NCBI GenBank assembly: GCA_963920665.1
Contig: OY987268.1
Location: 932,501 to 996,500 of the forward strand
Direction of reading: 5' to 3'
Length of the DNA: 64,000 bases
Source of the DNA: Straminergon stramineum
Lineage: Eukaryota; Streptophyta; Bryopsida; Hypnales; Calliergonaceae
Shown here: piece by piece, positions 35,001 through 47,700 of the stretch
Layout of the letters: each line of letters starts with the position of its first letter
Position numbering within the stretch: the stretch's first letter is position 1
Notes under the pieces: model-generated
Databases searched by the model: none
What the model saw: the letters and a program-made list of their open reading frames with translations, nothing else
What the model was told of the DNA's origin: nothing
Position numbers and translations under genes: made by a program

Positions 35001-35800
35001 CCCTTTCCCCTGCAACGCCCCCCCAAATAAAACATAAACTCGACTGAAAGCATTGCCCACCCGATTGCTCGAAAGGAAAAAGAATTTAAAACGAAAAAAC
35101 CACTGACCAGAGTAGGACCTCCACGACTCCTCAACCAACACCCCACCCTCCCTCCTTCGCCTCCATTCTGTTGTACCGCAGTTCCATGGTGAACTGAAAG
35201 TTACTCGTTGCTTGTGACTTGGATGAGTCCCTTCCACTCTTCCACCTCCTGACTGCCCTCTGGCTCCTCCAGAGCTCCTGGGTGAGCCTAGATTCCGGGC
35301 TCTGAAATCTATGAGGAGAAGGAAGGAACTGGGGGGGGGGGATGGACGGATGACTGCAGCATCTTATTATTAAGTAAGTGAAGCAGGAGCAGGAGCAGGT
35401 CACTGTTTCTCATGAAATTCAAACCAGGAGGTGATATTTTGATTCTCCTCCCGGACTCGGGAGAAAAAGGTGGACTGACCTGACCCCCCCATCCATCCTC
35501 ACTGGGAACTGGGAACTGGGAAGGGATGGAAGGAAGATGTGCCAGCACAACTAACTGAATGAGTGATGCTTACCTGGAGCTTTTAACTTCCCTTCCCTTC
35601 CCTTAAGCTTACCTCACACTTTTTATCCACCACTTCAGTTGGACGGAGCCGGAGCGGAGCCATTTGGAAATTGGGATTGCCTGGGGAACTCACTGCACTG
35701 CAAGTCTGATACTGTACTCTGATTGGGGCGACAAACTGGAATAATTGGGTCACGTTGGGGCAGTTTGCCATTTCCTGGAGACAGTTGGTAAGTTAGTAAT
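32024..35800 (-). promoter_or_regulatory. 5' leader, probable large leader intron and promoter of the GATA gene
   Basis: On the minus strand, ACCAG|GTAAGC (donor at 34855) and CTTCTGCAG|AT (exon resuming at 32058) would define a ~2.8-kb 5'UTR intron ending 35 nt before the ATG. Two more strong donors, CTCCAG|GTAAGC (donor 35573) and GTGAG|GTAAGC near 35613, suggest alternative or additional non-coding first exons. A telobox-like AAAACCCTAAC is near 32684. A (GGGAA)n run at 34687-34719 and a G homopolymer near 35331 lie here. No protein-like frame was found. The intron is predicted from splice consensus only. Confidence 0.4.
34676..34721. repeat. (GGGAA)n / GGAAG microsatellite
   Basis: Repeated AAGGGAAGGG pentamers (complement TTCCC) inside the GATA leader region; the same motif recurs as CCCTTCCCTTCC near 35590 on the opposite strand. 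Confidence 0.85.
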
Positions 35801-35956
35801 CTCTTGACAAATGGGGATGGAGATACTGGAGATTTAGCATAACTTTACAATAGACGGCATGATTATCAAAGAAAAAGTGGATGCAAAGTGTAGCACAGAT
35901 AAAGTGAGAAAGCTTTCACATGAAATCTGTGCTTTGTTGTAGGGATATAAATGATT

Positions 35957-36990
35957 TTAACCTCTAAGACTTTTGGTGTTTTCTTGGTGGTACAACTCCA
36001 AAATACTATATTTTATCCCTACAGGACCAAGGCCTTTTCTCCATCAAAACACATTCAAAATTTCCACTTCTATTTCCATTCTGGCAAAGAGCAAAAATTC
36101 TTATTATTATCATTACTATTATTATTATTATTTTATTTTCATTTCTATTTTTTGCATATTTAACCATAGGAACCTCTACGAGACTAGTATAAAAATGTAT
36201 GGAAGAAATTTCAGAAACTTTGACCACATAGATTGCAAGATATTTACATCCAAAGTGAAGAAAACAAATTTTTTTGCAACTTGTTTGACTAAATTTTTCG
36301 GCTTTGAATCTTTGTAGCTTAAATTTTTGTATTATTGATTTTGATTTCATAAGTTTTTATATTGAATATTTGAGTTGAGAATCTAGGGGGGAAATTCCAA
36401 GAAAAAAACACCTAATTTTTACTCATTAAAAAATTATTAAGTAGATGTACATTCAAGACTGAAGGAAAAACTAAATCGTTAATAGCTCTAAGATGAAATT
36501 GAATTACTATAATCCCAATGGTGAGATTGTTCTAGCAAGAAAACATAACCCTCATTATCAATTTTTTGTGGAAAATTCTAAAAATTGCATTAAAAAATGA
36601 ATCCTATAAGTTTTCTTTTCAACAAAGAAGATGCTTAAATTGCCCCAAAACATAAGATTGTCCATAACTTTCTCATCACTTGTCCAAATAGAATGAATCA
36701 ATGCTTCAAATGTAGAAAAAAAAAATATTAATTTTAGGAAAATAAATTTAAAATTATTATTTTGACTTTTTGTCATTCTTTTGTGTTGCCCACCAACCTC
36801 CGTTTATGGCATATTGTTCCATAACTTTTTCTCTTGGTCACCAATTGAAATAAAAATTATGTATCTACAAAGTTCTTGAAAAATCACCCATCCTCAAAAA
36901 ATTCTAAATATTTTACTAAAAATTGAAGTCATAGAAACCTACCCGACCCAAATTGTCCTCCAAGGGGACAAATGGTCCTTTACGGGTTAA
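35957..36990. mobile_element. TTAA-flanked element, ~1.03 kb (copy e)
   Basis: The right end CCTTTACGGGTTAA is clear; the left end TTAACCTCTAAGACTTTT is more diverged. The body is the inverted counterpart of the copy that begins at 63095, sharing blocks such as GTTGGGATT/AATCCCAAT and the ATTTCAGAAACTTTGACC block. An ATT microsatellite lies at about 36110. It is non-coding. Confidence 0.65.
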
Positions 36991-37820
36991 AAAATTGAAC
37001 TTCAACCATACAAGAGTGTAGTAAACTATTCCAAAAATGCATGGAAAAAATTTCACATAATTAGTCCATGTGGATTAAAAGAGTGTAACATTTGAAGTGA
37101 GAAAAAAAGTGTTATTTTCATTCATGTGAAAGAAGGGCAATATACTTCCACCGTCTTGGAATAAAAGTTTTGCTTTAGACAGAATGGAGCCTATACACCA
37201 TTGAATATTGCATCTTGTTAGGTCCCCTCATGCTAAATTTTAGAAACAAATTAGGGGCTACCTTACTCTAGATCATCTTGCATTACAAGGAAGTCAAGTA
37301 CAATGGCAATATGCTAGTTATTATTGATGATTTCTTATGCAACAAAGAAATATTTTATTTGGAATCCAAAAAGTAAAAATTTAGAGACAAACAGTTGGAG
37401 TATGTGGAAAAAATTTCAAACTTCAAAAGCACAAATTTAAAGACAATAGCATTTGTAAATAGAAGAAAATATCTCTCTCAAACTTAGGCAATAAGGTTGG
37501 TAAAGTTTAGACTCCTCTAGAAATAGGATTTTTCCATTAAAATTGATTTTTTTTTTTTTTTTTTTTCAATTGTCTTAGTGCATCATATTAATTATATACA
37601 TGCCAAATTTCAAAAGTAGACAAGGAATTTAGCAAAAGATGACAAAATTGTCCAAACTTTCTGGATTTTGGGGGGCAACATGAATTTTGATCTAAATTTC
37701 CATACAGGAGGAGAATGTCTACAAATTTTCATGAACATTCATTTATTTCTTACTTCATCATCACCTACCCAAATTCCAATTGTCCCTTGAACAAACACTC
37801 AATCCTTCAAGGGTAAAGAA
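36991..37820. mobile_element. Decayed TTAA-family copy interrupted by a Stowaway-like insert
   Basis: 37020-37140 and 37401-37820 carry family blocks. The terminal part CCAATTGTCCCTTGAACAA resembles the right end of the element at 39276-39849. The tip has decayed to TTCAAGGGTAAAG near 37806, so the boundaries are approximate. Confidence 0.45.
37145..37400. mobile_element. Stowaway-like MITE, 256 bp, with TA flanks
   Basis: The left tip CTTCCACCGTCTTGG follows TA; the right tip read on the other strand is CTCCAACTGTTTGTC, also bordered by TA. The tips agree in pattern CTYCMACYGTYT and recall CTCCCTCCGT-type Stowaway ends. Sequences on either side belong to a TTAA-family repeat, so this is an insertion into it. 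Confidence 0.42.
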
Positions 37821-39275
37821 TGTCTTGAAGAGCTTACTGTAGGAGCTATAAGAAGCAGATGAAGTACATTCAATAATGTTTAAAAAAATAATCTCAGTCT
37901 CTTCTTCAATGATGTGACTATTCAAGTGTTGATTCAGTTGGAGGGGGGGCTTAATTATGCAATGATTGTGTTCTTTTAGTCGACAATCACTGTGCCATCA
38001 TTGACTTCATTTGCAAGTAACATAGTCGTCAAGAGTTTCAAACTTGCACACCTATTCCCTGCATAAATTACTTTCAAAGTAATGTGTTACATTATCCAGA
38101 TCAACATGTATTGTCAATTTGTCATGAAGATTATGCTTATTCAATTCTCTGAACAGACAAGACTCACTGTCAAATATGTTACAGTAATCCTTGACATTGG
38201 ACTCCATAGCTGTCGAGATGAAGAGACGGGAATCCCATAACTTACAACTTGGTTCTAAGTTAAACTTCTTGGGTTTTCAAAACTTCTTCCTCAAATGCAA
38301 GGATGGACAGTTAGCAATGATATGTTAAGTTAGTGCAAGTTCAGCACATTGTTTGCAACAACTTCATGAGCATTCCACAGACAGTGTGTCCTTTCCACTG
38401 GGGTACTATTTAGAGATTCTAATGTTCTGACATTTGAAGTTTGAACTTAACATGTTCTCTGGATGAGGATGAGAAATTAAGTTAAGTTAACTTACTCAAT
38501 GAGTTGCAGTAAGTGATGCCATAAGCTTACTTACTTATGCTGCAGTACAACTGGTAAGTACCATCTTCCATTTTGAATGAAATATGAAGTACCCAATTTA
38601 TGCAAGCAATGAAGCAACTGTTGCAGTTGTAAAATGACAAGTTGGCTGCAGTCACTATGGATAACGACACCGGCCTGTGGGAATTGGTTCATGATAAGCA
38701 CATGAATTATTCCACCAATCCACAAGGCAAGCTGGGCCAGGGATTAGGTAATTAGTTACACAAGTTTGAAAAGGGCAGGGTATTCAGTCCCCAAACACCT
38801 GTTTTGTTTTGTTTTGTTTTTGAAACACATGAACAATTTCCATTTTTCATTCTTTATTTTTAAACAAATGGACAATAGTTCCCCAATATCTTTACTCCAC
38901 CAGGACTGAACTTAAGTTAAATCTATCCATGTTTAACTTCCACCCAAATCTGCACATATTTGCTTAAGTGTTTCTTCTTTTTTTGAAACAAATGGAACAT
39001 TTTATTCCAAAGGCAAAGAACAAGAGCAGCCAGGCAACTACCCTGGCTGGCAAGCCTTAAATTTGATGTGCATCTGGTCCTTCCTAGGCACTGTGCACAT
39101 ACTCAAAAAAATTTAATGTCTTAAAAAAATGTCCATTAGGAATGGTTTAAGAAAAAAATTCAAAGTGTCCCTCTGAAGGGGAAACCAAATGGAACATGTC
39201 CTGGATAGAGGCCACATTTCCATTATCATAGTTCCAAATTCAAAGCTTTCTCTTGATTTCATGCTTCTGACTTCA
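37821..39275. other. No gene seen
   Basis: Mixed-composition spacer with repeated TTAAGTTA-type words and a (GTTTT)n run near 38800. No open frame of interest and no RNA gene recognised. Confidence 0.4.
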
Positions 39276-39849
39276 TTAACCCCCTAAAGGCCGAGGCACA
39301 TTTTGGACACAAACTGTGAAAAACTGCCACTTCTTAGAACAGTAAGAAAAACATGAACGAAAAATGTTTTTTTTCAAAATTTAACCGTACAAATTTGTAC
39401 TAGACTACTATGGGAATATGTGGAAAAAATTTCAGAAACTTTGACCGCACGGATTGAAAGATTATAACGTTCGAAGTTAGAAGAAAAAGTTTTTTTTTGA
39501 CCCTGCCCGACAGGGCCAGCAGACTTTAACTCCTGTAAAAATGAGATTTTTACACTATACATGATTATTTTTTTTACATTTGTATCTGAAATCATGTAAA
39601 TTACATACCTGTAAAATTTCAGAAGTAAAGGAGGATTTTTGCAAAATCTGCCCGATTAAAAAAAAAGTTCGGGGCAGCATAACTTTTGATCCGGGCATCT
39701 GATCGAAAAAAAAATTATATTCTCACTTAGGGGGTACATGCGTACACCTTGTATCAAAAATTTGTGAACATCCAACCAAAATTGACTTCATAGGAACCTA
39801 CCCGGATTTCGATTGTCCATTCAACGGACAATTGTCCTTTAGGGGTTAA
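39276..39849. mobile_element. TTAA-flanked element, 574 bp (copy c)
   Basis: It starts TTAACCCCCTAAAGGCCGAG and ends GTCCTTTAGGGGTTAA. The second copy, at 45446-46022, lies in the opposite orientation and aligns throughout, for example CCGAGGCACA here against TGTGCCTCGG there. It contains the ATTTCAGAAACTTTGACC block at 39430. It has no coding capacity. It ends 22 bp before the next element. Confidence 0.9.
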
Positions 39850-39871
39850 GCTTGCAACTTAGCATTATCCA

Positions 39872-40121
39872 TTAACCCCTCAAGGCCCAAGGAGACATTT
39901 TTTAGCCTCTCACATGTTCAACAAATCAAGGTTATAACTTCATATTTCAACATTCTAAGAAGTATATCTAAATGAATTTCATATTATAATGTTCATGTTG
40001 AAGGGAGAAGCTCAAAAGTACAATTGACATCATGTAACAAGCATGATGTACAATGCGCATTGACAATCAAAGTTCAAACTTGTGAAAAAGTACAAAAATT
40101 GCTTGGGCCTTGAGGGATTAA
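39872..40121. mobile_element. TTAA-flanked MITE, 250 bp (copy b)
   Basis: Tips TTAACCCCTCAAGGCCCAAG and CTTGGGCCTTGAGGGATTAA are a near-perfect inverted pair with TTAA at both ends. The body is closely similar to 7617-7867. Confidence 0.92.
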
Positions 40122-40601
40122 TGATTTCCACCTAAACTTGGGGACTTATCGTCCATGCTTGTCATGCCCACATGTCATACTACCCATCCACCCACCATTG
40201 GAGGAAAAAACAAGAAATAACAAATGAGCACATACCACACTAGCATCCTTCATAAATTGAGATTTCTATTTGGTACCTATTTCATATCCTTAGGATACCC
40301 AACACAAGGAAGGCACCAATGTATCACAAGAGAGGCGCACACCTCATAGGCTCTAATTGCACAAATTAAAGTATGAGATTCTATCAAACCTCATATTGAA
40401 TTGATCCAATCTTTATTCAAGTTTTACATTTACATGTCAAATCTCTTATTTATATTTAAGAGAAAATGGGGCAGACAAAATTGTTGGTGTCTTTCACCTT
40501 GGGAAAGGACAAAAGCTAGGCTAAAATGTCAATTTTAAGGGCAACTTGTGGATTGGATTTCATGGAGAAGGGCAAACTAGAGATACCCTTTCATATTTAA
40601 G
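40122..40601. other. No gene seen
   Basis: AT-rich spacer between two TTAA elements. Confidence 0.4.
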
Positions 40602-41536
40602 TTAATCCCTCAAGGTTTTTGACTATGTTTTCACCAAAAACACTCCAAAACTGTCATTTCTAGTACAAGTACAAAATTTTAGAAGAAAAAAAATAACCTT
40701 AGCATCTTGTGAAATGGAACTATATGATCTTGTGTTACAATGGTATGAAAAGACGTGGAAAAAATTAAGAAATTTCCATCATATAGATTGCAAGATACTA
40801 GTGTTTGAATTAATACAAATCCTTTTCTTGGCCCTACAAAAGTTGCACTTTACAAGGTCATATTTGTATGAAAAAATGCTCAAATTGGTGGTCCTTCATC
40901 GGATTCATTCTTCAAGGCAAGTTAGCTACATGCTTAAAAAAATTCAAATCATTTGGAATTGTACAATATATAGGAAAAAATCATAAGTAGTAAGAAATAA
41001 AGGATGATTCAAAATAATCAATTGTTAAGAATTTAGATATGGAATTGAAAAATGCCAATCCAATGATAATGTTGTAATAAACAATCTACATCCGATGATT
41101 TTATTTGTTTCAAAAAATATTCAAAATTGAATTAAACAAAGGACTTCAAAGTTTATTTTAGAGTAAAGAATTCATAACTACCCACAAACTAAAATTCCTT
41201 GTAACTTTCATCTCATTAATCAAAATGTAATGATTCAAAGCTTTCCACATATGTATCTGTCTAGAAAATCAACTTCGAATTTTAATTTCTTGAAAAAAAG
41301 ATTTTAAAGAATTTTATGAGTTGCCTAGGTTGCCCACTGTTCAATGAAAAAGGACATATCATACCATAACATTTTCACCACATTGTCAAAAGTTACGAAA
41401 ATTCTGAAGCCTTAAAGCTATTCCTTGGACACATGGTAAGTGAAATTTTGAAAGAAAAAAATGAAAATTCTATTGGTAGTAAGTTGCCCCAAATTGCTAT
41501 GTTGCTAAAAATGTAGTTTAGAGCTTTAGAGGTTAA
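40602..41536. mobile_element. TTAA-flanked element, ~935 bp (copy g)
   Basis: The left end is TTAATCCCTCAAGG and the right end CTTTAGAGGTTAA. The body aligns with 42590-43521 and 60537-61460 (same orientation) and 57900-58815 (opposite). Shared landmarks are TTTGACTATGTTTTCACC near the left end and CCCCAAATTGCTATGTTGC near the right end. Confidence 0.82.
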
Positions 41537-41689
41537 GTTAGTCACTAGATAAATAAAAATAGTATTATTGTCCATTTTCTTGTAATAAGGTTATAAAAAG
41601 GAGAAACACATCATCCAATAAAAAATCTATTTATCAAATATGAGTTAAACAACCGTAGCTACCGTGCCATAAATGTGCACCAACAACTC

Positions 41690-41931
41690 TAGCATGTGAG
41701 TCTAGAAAAGTGAACCTACACGCCTTAAGCCTAGATATAAGTAGTTACTCTATATCCATTGAAGGTGCCTATAACATACATACCTATACCATAGATACCC
41801 TATAACCAATGGAAGGTGCTTATAACATAGGTATCTATTATGTAGATATCCTATAACCATAAAAAGTACTCTATTAATACTCTTAGATTTATGAATTCAA
41901 GATCCTAGGATCACATGCTAGAAACTCTTGA
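41690..41931. mobile_element. GGTACC/tata fold-back repeat, copy 3
   Basis: Tips CTAGCATGTGAGTCTAG and CTAGGATCACATGCTAG are inverted. The interior has tandem ATACCCTATAACCAATGGAAGG units. Confidence 0.7.
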
Positions 41932-42493
41932 ATGGTTATGGATTTTTTTGAAGGCCCTTAAAACATGCACCTACATAACACTTTAAGGTTCCTTTAAGTC
42001 TTGACTTTGGAAATTCACAAAAGTACAAAAATTCTCCCCAATTATTTTTAAAAATTATAATTTTACATTTGTCTACAAGCCAAAATAATCCCTAATTCTA
42101 ATTTTGACATTATCTATATACATCAAGTTAAGTGAGCAAATTAAGATCTCACTAGTAGAAACATGATCCATGTATTGTAGGGAAATGACTCACAAGAAGA
42201 TTCACATGACAAATTTGATTAGCAATGAATCTTCTTGTAGTCATTTCTTTAGTCTACGCAACCCTTGTTTCTATCAGTGTCTTCCTACCTTACCTTAGAG
42301 TAGATTTACCAAAATCACTTTTGGTGAGTTGTAGCCTTCTTTATTTGCATGAAAATATTATGATGTGGAGGTACATGAAAAATGAAAGTGAAGCCTATAG
42401 CAATGGTCTTGTTGTAAATTGAAAAGTGACCATCTAACAACAATTTTCAAGCTATGGCTATGGGCTATGGGAGAGCATGGAGGTCGTGTAGTC
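41932..42493. other. No gene seen
   Basis: AT-rich spacer; a 65-codon frame at 42225-42422 has hydrophobic character but no recognisable homology and no supporting context. Confidence 0.35.
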
Positions 42494-44266
42494 TTAAGCC
42501 CTTTGAGGACCAACAGTTTTGAAGCCCCAAGCTCCTTCAAAAATACTCATCCCCCAAGCAAAGTCTAAATCTTCATCAATATTTGTATTTTGACCCCCTA
42601 AAGTTTCATGTCTATGTTTTCACCCAAAATGCTTGAAATCTACCATTTTTAGTACAAGTACCAAATTTTTTTTAACTTTTTGTGATACATGTAATTGTAG
42701 GATCTTGTAGGATCTTGGCTTGAGAACATGTGGTAAGGATTTCTTAAATTTCCACCACGTGGATTGCAATATACAAGCATTCAAATTCATATAAATCATT
42801 TTTTGACCCTGCAACAAACGGGGTAGCTACACTTCACAAGCTCACTTTTCTATGAAAAAATGTTCAAAATGTTGGTGCTTCTTTGGATTCTTTTTACTAG
42901 ACAAGTTGGACACATGCTTGAAACTTTTTGGATAATTTGGAATTGTACAACATATAGGAAAAAAATAGTAAGTAGACAATAGTAGAGAATGATTCAAGAT
43001 ACTAACTTGTTAAGAATTTAATTATGGAATTGAAAAATTCCAATCCCAATGTTTGCAATGTTGTAATAAACAACTTCAATCCTCTTCTTTTATTTTTTTT
43101 CAAAAATATAGAAAATTGAATAAGATAAAAGAACTTTAAAGTTTATTTTAGTGTAGAGAATCCATAATTGCCCACAAACAAAAAATCCTTTTAACTTTTG
43201 ACTCATTGATCAAAATGAAATGATTCAAAGCTTTCCACTTATATATATCTCTATAAGAACAATTAATAAATTTTATAAAAAAAAAGAGATTTTTTCTAAT
43301 TTGTCTGGACTATCCATTTACAAAAAAAAATAACATATTAGGCTATAACTTTTTACACATATTTTCAAATGTCATGAAATTTTATTAGTGCATATGAAAT
43401 ATATTCCTTGGCCCTACATTCTATTAAAAATTGAGCCAAAAATATGGAAATCTCCAATTATTCATACCTGCCCTAAATTGCTATGCAGCCAAAAAATGCA
43501 TTTTGGTCCTTTAGGGGTTAACAAATCCAACCATAGGATCTTTTATTTAATTTCTTCAAGTATATTGTCCTAAAATTTTAGAATGAATATCCCCACCAAT
43601 TCCAAGTTCAATGTGCCTAAACTTCAAAATGTAGACTTTTCCAACTCTTTCAAAAGGTGAAATTTTGTCTTTTAACATTTCAGAAAAAACAACACATGCA
43701 TGTATATCCTATAACTTGTGTATTTTAGTTAGCATGTTAGAAAATGGGTTGAAAACAAATATAATTTTTTTCATAACTTTCTTAAGAACTTTTATAAGAA
43801 ATTGAAAATTTGTAATCCCAATAGTGGGAATGCTCTATTTAACAATTAGTATCCTTTATTTTTATTTTGTTTGAAAATTTTCAAAATTGAAAGCTAAAGA
43901 CATCTCTATATGTTTTTTCTACCTTCATTGCCCACAAAATAAACTCCTCATAACTTTTATTTCATTACTCAAAATTGAATGGTTCAATTTTTTAAGAATA
44001 GGTGTCAATTTATAAAATTCCCCCAAAATAAATAATATCTTTTAGAATATATTTTTTGCTGCCTAATTTGACGTTGAAGTTGAAAAAATCCTTATAATTT
44101 TTGCAATATTTATCAAAATGATATGAATCAAAACTCCACACGGAGATTATGATGAGTAGCATCCATTCCAAAAAAGAATTGTAAAAATTTCAAATTATGA
44201 AGTCAATAAAGGTTGTCCTAGTTTTCAAAAAGCCCAAAGTGGGCTCCTTGGTCCTTTAGGAGTTAA
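42494..44266. mobile_element. TTAA-flanked element (copy i), split by a nested copy
   Basis: The left end TTAAGCCCTTTGAGGACC and right end GGTCCTTTAGGAGTTAA belong to one element whose body is 42494-42593 plus 43522-44266. The intervening 42590-43521 is another family member inserted at a TTAA-like site. The left part (CAAAGTCTAAATCTTCAT) and the sequence after the insert (AATCCAACCATAGGATC) are contiguous in the copy at 54242-55125. Confidence 0.78.
42590..43521. mobile_element. TTAA-flanked element, ~932 bp (copy h), nested
   Basis: Left end TTGACCCCCTAAAG (one substitution in TTAA), right end GGTCCTTTAGGGGTTAA. It is a same-orientation relative of 40602-41536 and 60537-61460, inserted inside the element at 42494-44266. 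Confidence 0.82.
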
Positions 44267-45176
44267 TATCATTATCCTTTTTTTTCAAGTTTAATTCTTC
44301 TTCTATTCAACTTCTTCCCCTATCCTCTTCTTGTCTTCTTCTCATCTTCTATTATACATGGAGAAGTGAGAGTAAAAATTACTTTAGCAAACAATAAGTT
44401 GAAAGAGAGCTTGAATATGGACATCCACATGGAATAAGGACTAGCTTGAATACAAACTATTTGAACTATGGATTGTGTAATCATTGATGAGTGATCTTGG
44501 GAAGTAGCCTTGTAAGCAAGTTTTTGAAGTATCTTGCTACTATCGTAGCTACCAGCCTTTTTTTTTACTTTTTGAGAAAGTACCATGATGGCAATCACTT
44601 AAAATTTAGTGAAGCATTGTATTTTTAAATTCATCCATCTTTTAGACCCCAAAATACTTTACTTTTCAATCATATTCATACACTTTTTCATCCAAATTTG
44701 GTGATTTCATCCACATTTATAATAGAAATGGGAATTTTTTGGCAAAAAAAGATTACTTTTATCTAGAAAAAATGAGACATTTATTTTGAAATGGTGCAAA
44801 AAAAAAGGGCTAGCAACTACTATCGCTAACATCAACAATAATATTTAATAAGACCTCCCCTTGCTTTTCCAAAGTACCATTACTAAAACAATCCTATTTT
44901 AATTGAGACTTTCATTTTCTATTTGTCATGGTCCCGTGTGATAACTTAATCATTAGGCCTCTTCGAGTTGATTGAATCTTTCCCCCACAAACCATGTCGG
45001 ATGCCATGTCCACTTCTAGTCCCCCAATTGTGCTTCGACTACAGGCCTTGAGTAACCTGAAGTTGGTCCCCCTCTTCCCCATCACATGGTATGGTCCAGA
45101 ATTTGAGTGGTCACACTGCTTGGCCTTGGTGTAAATGGGCTGCTGGTAAGTGTCTTCCTCCCTTACTTGGAGGATG
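44267..45176. other. No gene seen
   Basis: AT-rich spacer. A CTTCTTCC-rich stretch near 44290 and short frames without protein features. Confidence 0.35.
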
Positions 45177-45430
45177 TTAAATCCTCCATTCAAACTGGGC
45201 CCCATATGGGCAGATTTACCTTGGGGAAGAATGCAGGATTTTTTTAATTTTTTGCACATTATTTTTTTTGCAAATTCTGAATTCACATTTGCAACCAGAG
45301 ACCCAAAATTCATTCAGTGTGGTCTAGGACATACTGTAGACATGGCTCAAAATAGGGGGCATTTTTTACTTTTATCCCCAAATAATCCACAAAATTACCT
45401 TGTGGGGCCCAGTTTGAATGGAGGATTTAA
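45177..45430. mobile_element. ~255-bp MITE with CCTCCATTCAAACTGGGCCC tips, copy 1
   Basis: Inverted tips TTAAATCCTCCATTCAAACT and AGTTTGAATGGAGGATTTAA enclose an AT-rich interior. A second copy at 52525-52776 is in the opposite orientation. Similarity continues slightly outside the TTAA (GATG on one side, CGTC on the other), so TTAA may be internal to the repeat rather than the target duplication. Confidence 0.75.
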
Positions 45431-45445
45431 CGTCTTGGCCCTGAC

Positions 45446-46022
45446 TTCACCCCTAAAGGACCAAGTGTCCCTTCAACGTATGCAAGAAATCTTGGGTAGG
45501 TTCTTACGAAGTCATTTTTGGTCGGATATTCATGAAATTTGGACACAATGTGTATCTGTGTACCCCCTTCCTGAAAATGTAATTTTTTTTCTGATTGGTT
45601 GCCCAGATCAAAAGTTATGATGCCTTGAACTTTGCAGGCATCTGAGGGCAGCATGTGCAAAACTCATCCTATGATTTTGAAATTTGGTGGGTGTGTAGCT
45701 TACATGATACAATATGCATATGTAAAAGAAATAACCATGTTTAGTGCAAAAATCTCATTCTAGAAGGATTTGAAGTTTGCAAGCCCTATCGGGCAAGGTT
45801 GAAAAAAAACTTTTTCACCTAACTTCAAATGTTATAATCTTTCTATTTGTGCAATCAAAGTTTCTAAATTTTTTTCCACGTGTTTTCAAAGAAGTCTAGT
45901 ACAAATTTATATGGTTGAATTTTGAAAAAAAAACTTTTTTTTTCATTTTTTTCTTTTTGCCCTAAAAAGTGGCAGTTTTGACAATTTCTGCCCAAAGTGT
46001 GCCTCGGTCATTTAGGGGTTAA
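45446..46022. mobile_element. TTAA-flanked element, 577 bp (copy d)
   Basis: Left end TTCACCCCTAAAGGACCAAG, right end CTCGGTCATTTAGGGGTTAA. It is the inverted counterpart of 39276-39849, of almost the same length. Confidence 0.86.
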
Positions 46023-46734
46023 CTTAGGGTTTCCACCTCTATCAGTTGGAAGGAGGGGGGCGTAGGACTCCTTAAGTTCAGTTACTATTGTTGGCCAAGG
46101 TCAGGTCATGTAAGCTTAACCCTTAAACGCCCAGATGGCCAGAAATGGCCTACGGTTTATGTTCTGGTTGCATTTACATAACACAAATGGAATCAACATG
46201 AAATGTGTTGAACTATAAAGTTGGGGGCAAGAGTAAGTTGAAAATTTAGCAATTTAAAAATAAATAAAATCAAAAAAATTAAAGATTTCGTGCCTATGCA
46301 AAGCTTGTATTCTACCAAGAATACAATACAAGGGTTTAGACATACATTGGGGTGAGGGAGAATACTTGTCAGGAGTTGTAGAAGTTGCACGGAACGTGAC
46401 CAACACAGCCAGTATGTAACAATTATAGCAACTCCATTGCAATCCTAGTCTTCAAATACAACTTGAGTGCAAGCCTAGTCCTTGAGTCCCAATGATTTTT
46501 TTGAAACAAATGAAATGGGTCCAAATTTTTTTTAGATTTGGTTGGAAATATGAACTTGGGCCTAGCTTGTTGATTTTCTAATTTTAGAGTAGCATGATAA
46601 CTTTCATTTATACCATGCTCTTATGCACTAAAATATAATGATACATACATGGTGAAAATTTCAGATTTTTTGAATCTATTCTATATTTGAAATGAGTTTT
46701 TTTCATTTTTCTCTTAAGAATCTTTGAGAAGAAT

Positions 46735-47100
46735 TTTAGACCTCATTTGGGGCATAGTAGAATAATTTTTTCCAAAAAACTTTGAACTATAAAAAGTTGA
46801 AAAATCAAGACAAATTTCATTTACAAAAATTGGTTTGAGATTTCAAGACTCCAATAAAAAGTTATGGACAAATTTCGAAGAGAATGTTTTAAATTGTCAA
46901 AAAAAATGTCCCTTCCAACCCCTCTCTGAAATTTATCCATAACTTTTAGTTAGAATCTCAAAACCTCAAAATAAAATTTAGAGATAAAACTTAACATAAT
47001 TACCCACTTTTTTTTAGTTCAAAGTTTTTTGAAAAAAAGGTATTCTACTATGCTAAAATGAGGTCTGAAATTTTACTTTGAGCACAATTCTTGCATATTG
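46735..47100. repeat. Inverted repeat related to the 4.5-5.9 kb fold-back element
   Basis: CCTCATTTGGGGCATAGTAGAATAA faces TATTCTACTATGCTAAAATGAGG, and AAAAAGTTATGGACAAATTTC faces GAAATTTATCCATAACTTTT. The same blocks form the centre of 4748-5580. Only the inner ~350 bp is well kept. Confidence 0.7.
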
Positions 47101-47555
47101 ACAATGAGTGGCCAAGCTCTCATCTTCAAATTATCCCATACCCTTTGAGGATTCATGATGGACAATTTAGTATAAGAAGTTGTTCCCACACTCATTTTGA
47201 GGAAAGGTTCATTTAGGAACAATGCTAATGCAGTTGACAAAGACCTTGATTGGGATTTGCTATGACATAATTTTATAGCATATCAAGATGTTTTGAAGTC
47301 TGCAAAGTTGAAGTCATGTTTCTAAATTATAGGGAAATGCCTTGACTAAGTGTTGCTACGACAAACCTTGTAGCATCACAAGATGTTTTGAAGCACATCC
47401 TAGCATCATACCTTTTTACATTTGGATGATATGCATGTCAATGCTTTCACTTACCTATACATGTGAGAACATTCAGAAACATTTGTTGCTGAAATTACTC
47501 TTGTAATTAACGTTTGAAAAGTATTTTAATTGATATTTTTTATTTCTAATTGTAG

Positions 47556-47700
47556 GATGGGGAAGAAGTCTAGGTCCTAGGTGAAGAAGAATAAAGCCAA
47601 AAGGTAGAAGGATATTGGGATTGAAGATCCCAACAAATATGAATGTTTGTTTTGCAAATGTATCATACCCTACTTCTAATGGTACATATATGCCTTTGAG
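47556..47700 (+). pseudogene. Decayed exon-like fragment
   Basis: After an acceptor-like TTTCTAATTGTAG, one frame reads MGKKSRS, stop, VKKNKAKR, stop, and KDIGIEDPNKYECLFCKC before further stops. The Lys-rich start followed by a CxxC motif looks like degraded coding sequence rather than random AT-rich DNA. No family can be named. Confidence 0.25.
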
